A stretch of DNA of 64,000 nucleotides, taken from NCBI GenBank assembly GCA_026027325.1, contig JAMSLZ010000002.1, forward strand, positions 1,612,001-1,676,000, given 5' to 3'. The stretch is from Actinomucor elegans. Taxonomy: Eukaryota > Mucoromycota > Mucoromycetes > Mucorales > Mucoraceae. Below the pieces are notes generated by a model, which did not search any database, had not been told where the DNA came from, and saw only the letters and a program-made list of their open reading frames with translations. Both the position numbers and the translations under genes were made by a program. How positions within the stretch are numbered: position 1 is the stretch's first letter; every line of letters begins with the position of its first letter. Positions 25,438 through 37,201 of this stretch are shown in pieces.

Positions 25438-26411
25438 GTTGGTGATTGCTGATCTGTTATCGAGATCTATCGAAAAAGGTCAAGGTTCAAACGAAAGAAA
25501 AAAATCTCGATTGATAGGGGACAACGAAAAAACGAGTCACTGAAGGGGCGTTTTAAGCGGAGATTCAGACATATATATATTTTTTTTAGAACCTTAAATC
25601 CGTTCATAATTTGGACTAGAAAATTTCAAAACATGAACATATTTTATTATGTAATAAATATCGCATTTTTGAGGAATAGCTCTTGTTTCTAAACATTTTG
25701 AGGCATTTATAAAAGTGCATGTTTAAATTTTTTATTCTTTTTTGCATATAAAAATTTGAAAAAATGTGTGCAGGATAAAAATATTCCAAATCTTTGATAA
25801 AAAGCATGGACAAAAATCGTTATGCTATTCAATGCTCATAAAATTCTTTCATAAACTTTATTAACGTAATTAGTATCTGATTCATGATTTTATTTTATAT
25901 GTAAAAGGTCGAATTAAAGTAAATAAAGATTTAAAATTTCACTGTGTGTGATGTCCAATGAAATTGATCAAAAAGGAAGCTGCAGATTATCAAATAATGG
26001 TGAGGTAATATCTTGCCCTTTCAGTCGCGTTTTTAAGTTTATTTCATAGTAAACCATGTCAGCATACATATGAAAGTACACTACTATTAATCCATTAATT
26101 TGCACAATTCAAGTGATTAATTAACAACCATAATGCCTATGATTATTGTGTATAAATCCAACATAGATGACTAAATCTCCCAACCGATCTCGGTCCAGAG
26201 TCGAAATTCAATAATTAAGCCATGTTCAGAATGCGTCGCTGCATCTGCACAAAATGTTTGTTTCGACTCTAGTGATTTTGATGCATTAAAAAGTTTTACC
26301 CGTATCCGTTACAATACTCAATTTTCCTAATAATATGGTAATCAAAGTCACGATTCAAACATAAATTTTCTTTTCTTCTTTCCCCTCCCCCTCTCTTCCA
26401 GTAACTTTATT
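25438..26411. other. Divergent promoter region, Mpp10 / dioxygenase
   Basis: 974 bp between two divergent starts. AT-rich, with a C/T-rich stretch (TTCTTTCCCCTCCCCCTCTC) at about 26377-26400 just before the dioxygenase ATG. No gene is seen. Confidence 0.5.
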
Positions 26412-27375
26412 ATGCATACACTGACTAAAGAGAACATTATTGAATTCCAAGAAAAAGGATATACAGTTCTAGTAGAGGGTAACTTACTACTTTATAAGCT
26501 TGGCCACGAACTGACACGTCCATAACAGCTTTGGATAAAGATGAGTTGCATATATTGCACGAGGAAGCTGATATTCTGTCAAACCATCTCATGACGGAAG
26601 GTTATGACCTCATGGCTGACTTAGGCTGCATAGTTGGTAAAAAGCACAAATTTCACTATGCACTACGATTTTATACTGATGATTGGACAAATAAAGAACC
26701 CTGGACCTGTGGTTATTTAGACCTTGATGATGATGAGAGCTTCAAAGTTGACAAGGCAGAATATAAAAAACAACGTGATAGCATTTATTGGGATAATCCT
26801 ACTAAAATATTAGTATCTGATGTGATATTATGCAAGTATAGCGCTTGGGCTTTTGATCTTCTACAAGCCAAACAAGACATTTACCTAGTAAGTCATTGCT
26901 ATTGAGAGTAGACACACTATAATAATCTACACACTAGTTGAATGAACAGTTTATTATAAAACCGCCCTTAACTTCGAAACAATCCCAATTTGCTTGGCAC
27001 AAGGTAGTATGCATTTTCACATCAACCAGTACCAACTACAGACTAATTTTGTTGCAGGACTCGGATTACTATACTGATATGCGTCATCGACAAGAGCCAA
27101 CCATTGCTTGCTGGACAGCATTAGATCCAGTGAACGAAAACAACGGAACAATTGAATTAGTTGATTTTCTTGGACAGCCAATGATATTACAAGCTCCGGC
27201 TGGTACTGTTCTATTCATGTCAAACCAGTTACTTCATAAGAGTACAGGCAATTCAAGCAGAACCTTTAGAAGAGCTTACATGCCACAATATTCCAAAAAA
27301 CCCTTGGTTAACTCTGATAGCGCTTTATTGGCACCAAAAGCCTCACAATGCGTGGGTCTAGCAGTCAAATGCTAG
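26412..27375 (+). CDS. Phytanoyl-CoA dioxygenase (PhyH)-like protein
   Basis: Predicted Fe(II)/2-oxoglutarate oxygenase of the PhyH superfamily. Four exons (26412-26478, 26529-26887, 26938-27003, 27058-27375) encode 269 residues. The iron-binding HxD lies across the last splice junction in WHKDSDYYTD (His163, Asp165), the usual family position; a distal His is in NQLLHKSTGNSSRTFRRAY (His224), with Arg232 a candidate 2-oxoglutarate ligand. The segment ACWTALDPVNENNGTIEL is characteristic of PhyH proteins. There is no targeting signal that I can see (C-terminus LAVKC is not a clear PTS1). The substrate cannot be told; PhyH relatives hydroxylate many small molecules. Confidence 0.85.
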
Positions 27376-29216
27376 ATATTGTATGTGTTGTCAAAATCAA
27401 CATAATGGTCACTATCCTTTAATTCAAATCTCGCTTAATAAAATGCTCAAGATAAATACCAAGTTATTACCGGCTCTATAAAAAGCTCAATTTCACAATC
27501 AATTGTGCAAAGATTATATTAATTTTTTTGGATTGAATATCGATTCCTTCCAGTATGAATTCCGTTCCTTTTCATGGAAATATATTTAGTTTCCCATACT
27601 GCTTGTTGACAATGATCCAAGTGTACGGGATTAATTTTTCAAAACCAGCAATTGACAGTGATCGGTTGGATCTATTATTCATTAAATCGAGAACTAATTA
27701 TATATTGATAGCACTACAAACGAGCAGAAGAGGTCTTGATAAGTGTGGTAGTTGATTCTGAGCATGGAGAAATTTTATCGAGATCAATTGAATGATCTGT
27801 CTATCGTTAAATGTGGGTTGTATGTGATGCATGTAATTCATAACTAATTATCATCGGATACAATATGTACGTAATAACGTAATGACGTAATAGAGTAAAG
27901 GCTTTAATAGATACAGTGGTTTTATGTCGGTAAAAAGTAGTTATTAAATAGGACCTTAAGCTAAGATCTATCGAGAAATCTATTGATCATATCTAAGGCT
28001 ACATGAGTGTATGCAAGTTACTTCCGGCCAATAGTATTCAGTATACTCATTGCAGTTAAGTAATGGCTTTAGCACATATAATATTTTATTCTGAACATGG
28101 ACTACTAATCAGATGTATATAGCTAGTTCCTCCTTGATCCAATCTAACTAAGAAAAGTCACGCAGAATATCATAAAAACCCACAAACTATAGCCATATTT
28201 CTATTTTATTAAACATTCAATCATGTACAAGTTTTGCAGAGATACTTTTTGTGCATAGACATTGTTTTACTATCAGAGTAGTGAATTAAATTCAATATCA
28301 AAAAATAAAAAACTATAAGTTTCTATTTGTTCAATTACCATATCCAATAAAAAGCTAGGGAATCCAATATAGCCGTAATTTACCTTTACACCATTTGCTT
28401 AATAGTACGTAAACAACACTTTGAAGCTATGATTTATAACGTTGCTGTATTGATAGTCACCCAATACACATACTATCGTTTTATATACTTTCTATATATA
28501 AAGAAGAGGATACATATGAAAACAGAACAGATGGTGCTTTATTATTTTACTAAAAAGAAAAATTGACGGATTTTAAAGGAAACTTGCCATGATCTTTGTT
28601 CTGTTCGATACACAAGCGAATTCCACACAGGTGCTGTTAATCCGTTTTTCGCATATCGATAACTTTTTTTTTTCTGATTTCAAAAGTCGGATGACTTGCA
28701 ATCAGGTTAAAAAAGGGCGCGAAAATTTTTTCAATAATGATCGGGACTAGCTCTTTTTCGCTTCAAGAAGCCCCCTTTTAACCCAAAACCAATAAACTAG
28801 CATGTTATAAATTCATTATTTGCGCGTATGTTTCTTTTTGACATTGAGAAGACCATACATGATGAAAATAAAATACTTAGCCAAATCTGATTCACACATT
28901 TATAAAGAGATTTAAAACATTGCCGAGATGGATTGCGTCTTTTTCACAAGAGAAAAACCATCTTTATTTCGAATATCGTTCTATTTCTCAGAGGAATGTG
29001 TATGATCGATAATTATGCAGCTGAAAGGATTTATATTCTGAAGGTCTTCTATCTCGAAAAGACGCGTATGTCACCATAAAGAGCCTTTTTATTTATTTAT
29101 TTATTTTTTTTATTATAAGATGCTGTATTTCTATTGTAAGACAAAGGGATATTAAAAGAACAAAAAGGAATCATCTTTATATAAATGCAAAGGCAGGGGA
29201 TGCGCATTTGTATAAA
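27376..29216. other. Intergenic, repeat-bearing, no gene seen
   Basis: 1.8 kb between convergent genes. Blocks resembling the GATC-rich repeat occur around 27760-27800 and 27900-28000 (TAGATACAGTGGTTTTATG; AGATCTATCGAGAAATCTAT) and near 28085. The short frame at 27555-27755 has no recognisable content. Confidence 0.5.
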
Positions 29217-29792
29217 TCAAGAATTGGTAGATAAACAAGAACTACTGGTAGAAGAGGAGGAGGAGGAAGAGGAAGAGGAGGTGGTGGAGGTAGTAGTAGC
29301 GCCATCTGTTGTGGTGGTCGTAGTAGTAGTAGTGGTGGTGGTGGTCGTTGTAGTATTCATATTGGTATAAACAGTCTTTTTTTCCTCAGATTGTTGGGTA
29401 TAATAGATCAACCTCTGCTTTATACTAGTAGCAGCCTTCCACTCTTCCCATACTTCAAACCGAAAAGAATCAATACGTTCTCTTTGTCCCATATTGTTTG
29501 CTTCCATCTGCGTCAGAACTACCAATAATATCTTGCAAAGTCGAGTAAATTTGCGAAAAGTAGTATCCAAATATTGATTGACTTGAGTTAATAGACTATT
29601 ACTAGACCGAATGAGGCCCTTTTCCGCATTACCAGTGTATTGCTTTAAAGCAGGACAGACAGTATCACTAAAAGATGCTAATTCTCGAACCACAGCCTTT
29701 GCTTGGTATAGACAGCGGCAGAAATCCATAAATGCTCTATCTTTGGGTTTTGAGCATACCATCTTTTTTTCATCTTTTGGAGCGACCTTCAT
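29217..29792 (-). CDS. Hypothetical protein with poly-Thr/poly-Ser tail
   Basis: A single-exon frame of 191 residues. The first ~140 residues look folded and helical (FMDFCRCLYQAKAVVRELA, YLDTTFRKFTRLCKILLVV, RFEVWEEWKAATSIKQ). The rest is low complexity: about 16 consecutive Thr, then a Ser/Thr run of ~30 residues coded by a (GTN)n/(GAG)n-type microsatellite, so its length probably varies between strains. No transmembrane segment or known domain is recognised. The ATG precedes the first conserved-looking segment. Convergent with the dioxygenase. Confidence 0.6.
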   Translation of the reverse strand: MKVAPKDEKKMVCSKPKDRAFMDFCRCLYQAKAVVRELASFSDTVCPALKQYTGNAEKGLIRSSNSLLTQVNQYLDTTFRKFTRLCKILLVVLTQMEANNMGQRERIDSFRFEVWEEWKAATSIKQRLIYYTQQSEEKKTVYTNMNTTTTTTTTTTTTTTTTDGATTTSTTSSSSSSSSSSTSSSCLSTNS

Positions 29793-30302
29793 AATGTTGG
29801 ATACAAGTAAAAAAAAAAAAGCAAAAAAAAAAAAAATACTAGCAATAAATAGAATCCCTTATTACTTCCGATCAAATTGGTGTAGAACACGAAAGAAGAA
29901 AAAGATGGCTTTCTCCTCTTTTGTGCATCCGAGCCCATGTTTCTGTGAACTTCTTTATTATCCTATTTCGACTTGTTTATATTCCTTTACTACAAGACGC
30001 TTGTTTCATTGTTCTAAAAAAATAGGGAAATCTTTTGCCACTACAAAAAAAAGGTGGGGAAATATACGGTTCGCGGTTCTCAATAAATACAGATATGTTC
30101 CTAATTTGTATTAATCCATGAATTGAGTCACCTTACAGTTGTGTTTCTGAAACCGTACTGCAATTTTGCCCTTATTAGGGCAAAACCTATCATTTGAGCT
30201 CCATTTCATCATCCATTTCATCATCATTCATTTCATTATAGCAACGCGCTTTTATATATATATATATATTTTCTTTAATATTAAGGTCTACTCTATTTTA
30301 TT
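29793..30302. other. Intergenic between two minus-strand genes
   Basis: 510 bp upstream of the Thr-rich protein and downstream of TIM10. It contains A runs at 29809-29840 and a (TA)n stretch near 30255-30270. Open frames on the plus strand here are chance. Confidence 0.5.
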
Positions 30303-30624
30303 CTATTGTTGGCTCATCTTTTGCATCTTTTCACCAACTTTGCTGTTTGTCTCGAAAAACTTGGCAACGCAGTTATCAATACACAACGTATCTTCTTTGC
30401 TCAACTCACCATTGCCGAGATTTTCAACCTTGACACACTTGGCATGACAAGAATCGACAATTCTACATGAAAGTATTTAAAAACCTCTTCATTTTTTTTT
30501 CTCCCGTAATTTTCGGTCATTATTACCTGTTGAACAAATCAGTCACCATCTCCAACTCTTGCTCTGCCATGGCAATGTTTTGAGGGTTAATTGTTTGCTG
30601 TTGACCTTGACCAAAGTATGACAT
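30303..30624 (-). CDS. TIM10: Mitochondrial inner membrane translocase subunit Tim10
   Basis: Small intermembrane-space chaperone that, with Tim9, carries hydrophobic carrier proteins to the TIM22 complex. Two exons (30624-30527, 30462-30303) around a 64-bp intron encode 85 residues. The twin CX3C motifs are present: Cys38-HAK-Cys42 and Cys60-IDN-Cys64, with 17 residues between them. The ending KFFETNSKVGEKMQKM matches the Tim10 signature, and EQELEMVTDLFNR matches its N-terminal helix; this separates it from Tim9, Tim8 and Tim13. It lies 107 bp downstream of the ubinuclein gene on the same strand. Confidence 0.93.
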
Positions 30625-30731
30625 TATATATGTGTATGTGTGTCAATGGAGAAATGAATGAAAAATAGACAAAGTAAACCCTAGCATGGAAATGGGGACT
30701 GTCAAAAGTAAAAACAGTCACATTGTTTTTA

Positions 30732-33213
30732 TTATTCAAACGGTTTAGCCTTTTTATCAATATTTTGATGATCTACACCACTAATCAAAGATTCAATCTT
30801 CATAGAGGAAGGTTGTTTCCAGTTACTAGCAGCTTCGTCATCATTTTCATCATCCGTATCAATCGTAATTACAGCAGACGTAATATGTGGTTTAGCCTTA
30901 TTGAGTTGCTTCTGGAAATTGGATGCATCTGGTGGAACTACATCTTGCATGATAGATTCTATGATAATGTATTAGACAATTGAGATAATCTATAGTGAAA
31001 CAACTTACGTTTCTTACGAAATCCTTCATCCGAAGGTGATGATTGCGGCGTCACTCTTTTTCGTTTCTTTTCAACATTGACATTGGCTTTAGGTGTGTGG
31101 GGTAAAGCAGCCTTTTTTTCAGTGGAAGCTGAAATTTTGGATTTGTATTGACTGTATTGTCTACTCATTTCATAGGAGTGCATCCAACCTTCGGGCCAAC
31201 ATGATAGTAACTAGATCGTTTCATTAGCCATTTTTCTTGGCAGTTATATGAGATTCACTTACACGTTGATACATTAGTTTTCTTGCTTTATTATCAGAGG
31301 CAAGGCCTTCTGGTTTCTTCTCTGAATCTTTATGTAGGCTATATAAACAAAAGTCAGATTAGCCCCAAATGAAGCATCCTGTAAACACTTACGCGACTTG
31401 ATTTGAAATATGAATGGATTGTTCCTCTGTTTGAATAATATCGTATAGAATCTTGCGTACTTCGTCATTACATTTGAATTTGGGTGTTGGCTCTTCTTCT
31501 ACGTTGGATGGTTCATTACTTGAAGCTTCTATAAATCGCATTAATGTTAATACACGGTCTTTTTTTGTTTTTTTTTTTGTTCGAGTAATTAAGAGCGATA
31601 CAATTACGTGCTTGAGCTAATTTTTCATTAAACAATCGCTGCTGTTCAGGCATCATGCGATCAATAGTTTGTTTTAATTGAATAGCCAGTTCATCAATTT
31701 CTTGCTGTAGTTCATCCACGCGCATTTGACCAGACTTGGTAGTCAAGAATTTCTAATAAATATACGTTAGTTTACCTATCATAAACGACGCGTCTCATGG
31801 TACCTTGAGTGTAAATCGATTATAAGGTAAAATAGTCATTAGGTGATGGACTAGGTTTTCATCAATCGTCCTGTATTTACGAAAAGTGATAAGCCCTGCT
31901 TCCAATACAGTAGGTTTAAGCGACAGTGGAAACTTGGCTTTGTTTTCAAAGCTTTCGTATTTAACATCTCGACGCAGCTTTTCCATCAATGCTTCGATTT
32001 CTGGGTCAAGCGGCTTCTATATCAAACAAACTTCAGTCTTATGTATGCTTATATGTATATATTACTTACAAGTTCAGATGAAGCTGTAGGCTTCTTTTTC
32101 TTTTCACTGTCTTCAGTCGGTATGGATGGCGTCGCGGATAAAGGCGCTGTGGTTGACACGAGCGGTTTACGCGTTTCATCATCTTTAGAATCCAATTTCT
32201 TTCTCTTTTTTGCAGGCTGGTCTGAAGTTGAGCTTGCTTTTTTAGAGACAATGGACGATGAAGCCGCTTTATTATTTGTAGTGGTAGATTTAGTTGATGC
32301 TGTAGCCGTTGTACCAGGCAATCCAGAAGTAGCGTTGATAGATTTCTTTGGCTTTTGACTATTGGGCACAGTATCACCATCATTGTCTGCAGTCTTTTTA
32401 CCGCGTGATTTACCATCATTTGTTGACGCCATCGAAGAGTTAGAAGGACCTGCCTTTTTACTATTGACATTGGTTGCTGCTGTTGTAGACGCTGTAGCAG
32501 TGCCATTAGCTGTAGTAGTAGAAATCGATGCTTTAGACTTGGCTGGTGCTTTTCGTTTAGGCGTGGTTGTTTTCTTTTCAGATCTGTATATTTTACATCA
32601 GTATACACATATAATTTGTAAAACGCATCCTTTTCTTTACCCATCATGGCCATCCAAAGGTCCATGGTATACAAAGAATCCATCAAATTCAGGTGCGCTA
32701 TATTCGTGAGGCTCGTCCAATAACATTTCACTATCGTCGATAAAAGGATCTTCAAAATCGTACTCGTTACCCACTACCTTCTTGTGCTATAAGTGATAAT
32801 ATGAGCATTGTGATAAATTAGAAGTTCAATGTGATAATTACAAGGGAGGCTTCTTCATCAGAACCGTCGTCGTCGTCGGCATCGTCGTCGTCCATGGCAT
32901 AACTCTCAGCTTTCTTCAGTAATTCTTGATAGAATAGATCATCAGCAGAATCAAGTGCAGAAGGCATAGGAACATCAGTTTCTTGAAGGGTTTCAATCTT
33001 CTTGAGCTCTCGCTTATAAAGCTGGCGATAATTAAATACAACTGGACGTGGTTGATCCTTGAGGTTGACATGGATTCGAATGGTTCTTGAAGGTTTGAGA
33101 GGTTTTTGTGCCATAGTTTCTAGAGTCGGTGAAGTAGAGGTAATGGTTGGCGCAGTTGGTGCTGTTGGAGTTGGCACTGTGGTATTTGGCGTCTCTGCTA
33201 ATGTACTTGTCAT
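30732..33213 (-). CDS. Ubinuclein/Hpc2-like subunit of the HIR histone chaperone
   Basis: HIR/HIRA complex subunit that helps deposit histone H3-H4 independently of replication. Nine exons (33213-32842, 32786-32641, 32583-32070, 32016-31804, 31752-31608, 31528-31393, 31338-31263, 31210-31009, 30958-30732) encode 676 residues with phase kept at each junction. The HUN (Hpc2-related) motif is seen at about 130-160: DPFIDDSEMLLDE followed by EFDGFFVYHGPL. A long Lys/Ser/Thr/Ala-rich linker follows, then a ubinuclein middle-domain-like helical region (KPLDPEIEALMEKLRRD, GLITFRKYRTIDENLVHHL). The C-terminal part is charged. The N-terminal 60 residues are Thr/Pro-rich. Assignment rests on HUN and domain order. 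Confidence 0.85.
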
Positions 33214-33938
33214 TAAACCCTGTGTGTATATATATATTTACAATAAGAAAGGTAAAAAGAAAAAAAAAAAGAACGCAGGTTGAACAGTTGAGATTTTTTC
33301 TCGAGATTTAACCGCAGTGAGCCAATGAAGTACATAACAGGATAACCACTTAAAAAGAGGAGTTCATATTATATAATCTCCGAAAGCCACTAAAAAACCC
33401 TTACAGATTGAGTGACGATTTATCATAAAAAATCTAGGGACGGCATGTTATAGTCAAAAAAAATTGGCAGAAACCATATATTTTATTGCATAAATAGCTT
33501 TCTGAATGCGCAACTTATAATGGTCGTAGTTCTAGACTGTCATAAAGTATGTATTAATAATTATATATATATACAAGTACGATGAATCGGTATAAAACCA
33601 AAATTTAAGGATGACTTTTAATTTAAAAAAGGCTCGAATATTGGATATATAAAACAGTATATTTTTTACATCAAACATTGCGCATCTAAAACGTGTATAA
33701 GCTCTGTTAAACAATACTGCATTAATCAGCAACTTCTTATTATCAAGTAATCGCTTCAAAGAATTCTATTATTTCAATGTTTAAATTTTGGAGAATATAT
33801 ACCGCTATCTAAATTAATTGAATTGCCGAAATCCAACCGCTCTTGAGAAAGTTTTGGCGCAAGCATAAATATCCCTTGTCCCTGGCTTAAAAAAAATTCT
33901 TCATCCTTTTCTCTTTGACATATATATATAAAACAGTT
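33214..33938. promoter_or_regulatory. Divergent intergenic region, ubinuclein / mitofusin
   Basis: 725 bp between the two start codons; AT-rich with (TA)n runs at 33218-33236 and 33563-33575. A C/T-rich stretch (TTCATCCTTTTCTCTTTGAC) and a TATATATATA box lie just before the mitofusin ATG at 33939. The frame at 33532-33759 is not convincing. Confidence 0.5.
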
Positions 33939-36023
33939 ATGGCAACGCCACCTTCAGTCGAGATTGCAAAAGAATCTCGAAGCCCAAGCATAAGCGACAT
34001 CAGAGAAACCAGTTTAACTTATAATAGCTCGATTCAGCAGTACAGAACTGAGAATTATCAAGACAGCTGTCAAAACATATTGACCGAGATTTCAAATGTT
34101 CAAGCCTTGGTAGAAGAGTTAAAAGATATTGAATCAATCTATTACCCAACTGCAGCTAGTTTAAATGTATTGAACCTTGAAAACAAAAATTCACTCGGCC
34201 AATTAATGGATGATTGTTTGGATCATTTGAAACGTTTAGAGCAAAGAGTCCAAGATGCTTCTTCTAAAATATTAGTCACTGGTGATTTAAACTCTGGTAA
34301 ATCCACTCTGGTTAACGCTTTATTAAAGAAAGAGCTATTGCCAATGGATCAACAGCCTTGCACTTCTTTGTTTTGTCAAGTATTCTCGTCCTCATCAACC
34401 ACCGATGATCAAGTGCACGCAGTGCTACCCAATACCGATTATAGTAAACAAGATCAAGATACATTTCACGTCATTGAACCTCGCCATCTTTACAAGCTTC
34501 TAATTGATGATGATACCGCTACCAACTATACAATGATCAACATTTATACCTCTCGTCATCCTGACCTCGCCACCACTACCACTTCTCTGCTCCATAATAA
34601 CGACATTCTAGATATTGCCTTGATTGATTCACCTGGTCTAAACACCAACTCTGTACAAACCACGGCCGTGATGGCCCGTCAAGAGCAAATTGACGTGGTC
34701 GTTTTTGTCTTGAGCGCAGAAAACCACTTTACTCTCTCTGGCAAGGAGTTCCTTACCAATGCTTCTTTGGAAAAGACTCACATATTCATAGTTGTGAATC
34801 GCTTTGATCAAATTCGTGATAAAGAACGATGCAAAAGATTGATTTTAGAGCAAATCAAGCAACTATCCCCTGCAACATACGCGCAAGCCGAGGACCTAGT
34901 GCATTTTGTGAGCAGCCACCAAGTAGACACACCCGATTTCATCAAGCTGGAACAAAGATTAAAGTCTTTTGTGCTGCACCATCGTATTCAATCCAAACTA
35001 TTGCCGGCCAAGACGTATTTGCACCATGTAGTACGTGACGTATGCTTTTTATCTTCCATCAATGAGGATTATGCAAAAGAACGTGTTGAGCAGACTGAAA
35101 AAGAGCTCGAGGTGGCTTTACCTGGTTACTGGCAAATCATTCAATCGCAGCAAACTATACAACAAAGCTTGGAACAGTTGATGCAAGAGACAGTGGCGAA
35201 AATGGAATCAAACATAAAGCAAACGCTGATAAAAGCTGAGTTCGATCAATGTGTTCAATGTATTCCTTATCCTGGCTTACTTTTGGCATGGCAATACGCT
35301 CAGGATGTAGCGGACGCGTTAGCCTCACAGCTTGAGGCTCAGCTACAGGCTGCCGCACAATGGGCCCATCATGACACGGCAGCATGCATGCAGTCCATGG
35401 CTCAACTTACCCACGAGCATATCGATACTATATCGCTCCCTGGCAACGAAAAAGCTCTCCCTACCATCGGCAAGAACCACCGTCCTATTCGCATCCATGT
35501 GCAAGCACGTGATTTCACACTGGATAGACACGCTATCGTAGACAAGAAAGTAGTAGCTGCATCCAACATAGCAGCTTTATTAGGCACTACAACCGTCTTG
35601 TTCAAGATCAAAGACCTCATGCTCAAATTTGTGCCATGGCGACCCTCGGCAAATATGGCAGGCAGGTCCTGTTGGACAGGCTATACATTGACCGCAGTTG
35701 GATTGTTGAGCGCTTATGCTTTTGTAGCTACAGTGCCACGCGCTTTACAATTTAACTTGCAGCGCAAGTTGCAAATCGCCTTAAAAAATGAAAACTGGAT
35801 AGATGAACAAACTGATCGTATTGTGAGCGCTGCGACAGATGTATTAGAAGCAACTCAGATCAAGATTTCTTATCGTGTGCAAGAGGTTGTGAAGGAAATG
35901 GAACAAAACAAATCTAGTTTAGAAGACAACGTGTTTCAATCAAAAGCGAATTTGCATCAGTTCAAGAAGCTTGTAGCTAAATCGAATGATTTGTTGGTCA
36001 AAGTGGAAGGACTTGCATTGTAA
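33939..36023 (+). CDS. FZO1: Mitofusin, outer-membrane fusion GTPase (Fzo1-like)
   Basis: Dynamin-family GTPase that tethers and fuses mitochondrial outer membranes. A single exon encodes 694 residues from the ATG at 33939; an upstream in-frame TTG at 33915 is not a likely start. The GTPase domain shows G1 GDLNSGKST (~115-123), the G2 Thr region in QPCTSLFCQVF, G3 DSPGLNTN and G4 VVNRFD. A first heptad region follows. Two hydrophobic segments near 535-610 (NIAALLGTTTVLFKIK; LTAVGLLSAYAFVATV) fit the paired membrane anchor, followed by a C-terminal coiled coil. It is shorter than yeast Fzo1 (855 residues) because the N-terminal extension is short. Confidence 0.92.
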   Translation: MATPPSVEIAKESRSPSISDIRETSLTYNSSIQQYRTENYQDSCQNILTEISNVQALVEELKDIESIYYPTAASLNVLNLENKNSLGQLMDDCLDHLKRLEQRVQDASSKILVTGDLNSGKSTLVNALLKKELLPMDQQPCTSLFCQVFSSSSTTDDQVHAVLPNTDYSKQDQDTFHVIEPRHLYKLLIDDDTATNYTMINIYTSRHPDLATTTTSLLHNNDILDIALIDSPGLNTNSVQTTAVMARQEQIDVVVFVLSAENHFTLSGKEFLTNASLEKTHIFIVVNRFDQIRDKERCKRLILEQIKQLSPATYAQAEDLVHFVSSHQVDTPDFIKLEQRLKSFVLHHRIQSKLLPAKTYLHHVVRDVCFLSSINEDYAKERVEQTEKELEVALPGYWQIIQSQQTIQQSLEQLMQETVAKMESNIKQTLIKAEFDQCVQCIPYPGLLLAWQYAQDVADALASQLEAQLQAAAQWAHHDTAACMQSMAQLTHEHIDTISLPGNEKALPTIGKNHRPIRIHVQARDFTLDRHAIVDKKVVAASNIAALLGTTTVLFKIKDLMLKFVPWRPSANMAGRSCWTGYTLTAVGLLSAYAFVATVPRALQFNLQRKLQIALKNENWIDEQTDRIVSAATDVLEATQIKISYRVQEVVKEMEQNKSSLEDNVFQSKANLHQFKKLVAKSNDLLVKVEGLAL

Positions 36024-36234
36024 ATGAATAAAACCATATGTATATATCATTACCAGGTTGACTATAGTGAGACATCAGTCTCTTTTTCCTACATCGGCAT
36101 GTTGTAATGACCCTAGGAAGCTTACAAAACAGCTTCAGTTAGTAGTATCTATCAAAGCACCAGTTAGATCCCAATTCAATAATGTTTTGTGATATTTGTT
36201 AATTGATATAGTACAAGTTATTTATTCTCTATGA

Positions 36235-37154
36235 TCATTTGAAAAAGTACATTGCAAGCGCTGTAGCAAGTCCACCTGCAACCGCACTTTCTATTGAATA
36301 CAATGCAAGGTTTGTTTTGCTTAGTGTTAATGTATCATTATTTCGTTGTGTTGCTTTTTCTTTAAAAACAGGCGTATCATCATTGTCAAAGTTAGCAGGA
36401 CATAACAGCAGTAATTTTCGCAACTCTTCGTTACTTAATTCCTTGTTATTGGTATACATCTCTTCTTCTAACAGGCGAGGTTTTTCTTGTTCCTGCGGCT
36501 GTGATATGCTCTCATTTTTCACAATATTAGCTGCTGGCATCTTTAAAGACTGCAGTGTATCTTCATCAAACAAAGGGTGTTCTGCCAATTGATTCAGTGT
36601 CTGCATCACAGCTACTTGCTGGTTCATCAACAAGCGATCTTGTTCATTCAATGACTCAAATACGCCTCGAAACTTTTCTTCTTCCTCGCTCACTTTAGTC
36701 ACCAACAATTCCTCAAACCGATCTGTCAACCTCTTCCTTTTTCTCGGTTCAAATATTGTTTGTACAGCTACAAAGAGTAACAAGTTGACTACCATCAAGG
36801 CCCAAGTACCGTAGGTACTGACGCTGCGAATCTTGTCACTCCACAATTGCTCTTCATGATACCGTTCCATAATGGATCTGGCCAATTCCATATATTCACG
36901 ATCCATTTGTTTCTCGCATGTCTGGTAGTGATCTTTAGCTACGGCTTCGGCTTGCGAATGCTGATGTTCGAGACGATAAAGCTCTGTAAACTTGGTAACA
37001 TCGTCGCCAGTCCACAAGTGTTTGCGCTGTAAGAGCTCGTTGATGCCACGTTGGGTAGCAGAGCGTGTTTCAATAGCGCTTTCATATGCGTGCTTAGCTG
37101 CTTGGACTTGGTCTCGTGTAGTTTCGAAAAGGGTAGCTAAGACAGCGAGTTAGT

Positions 37155-37201
<47 letters not shown>

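Noticed and set aside
29185..29370. Plus-strand frame with poly-Glu and poly-Val
   Set aside because: It is the complement of the Thr/Ser triplet repeats of the minus-strand gene at 29217-29792.
30166..30447. Plus-strand 93-codon frame
   Set aside because: It is antisense to the second exon of TIM10 and has no recognisable content.
33915..33938. Upstream TTG start for mitofusin
   Set aside because: TTG starts are not used normally in fungal nuclear genes; the ATG at 33939 follows a C/T-rich leader and TATA-like box.
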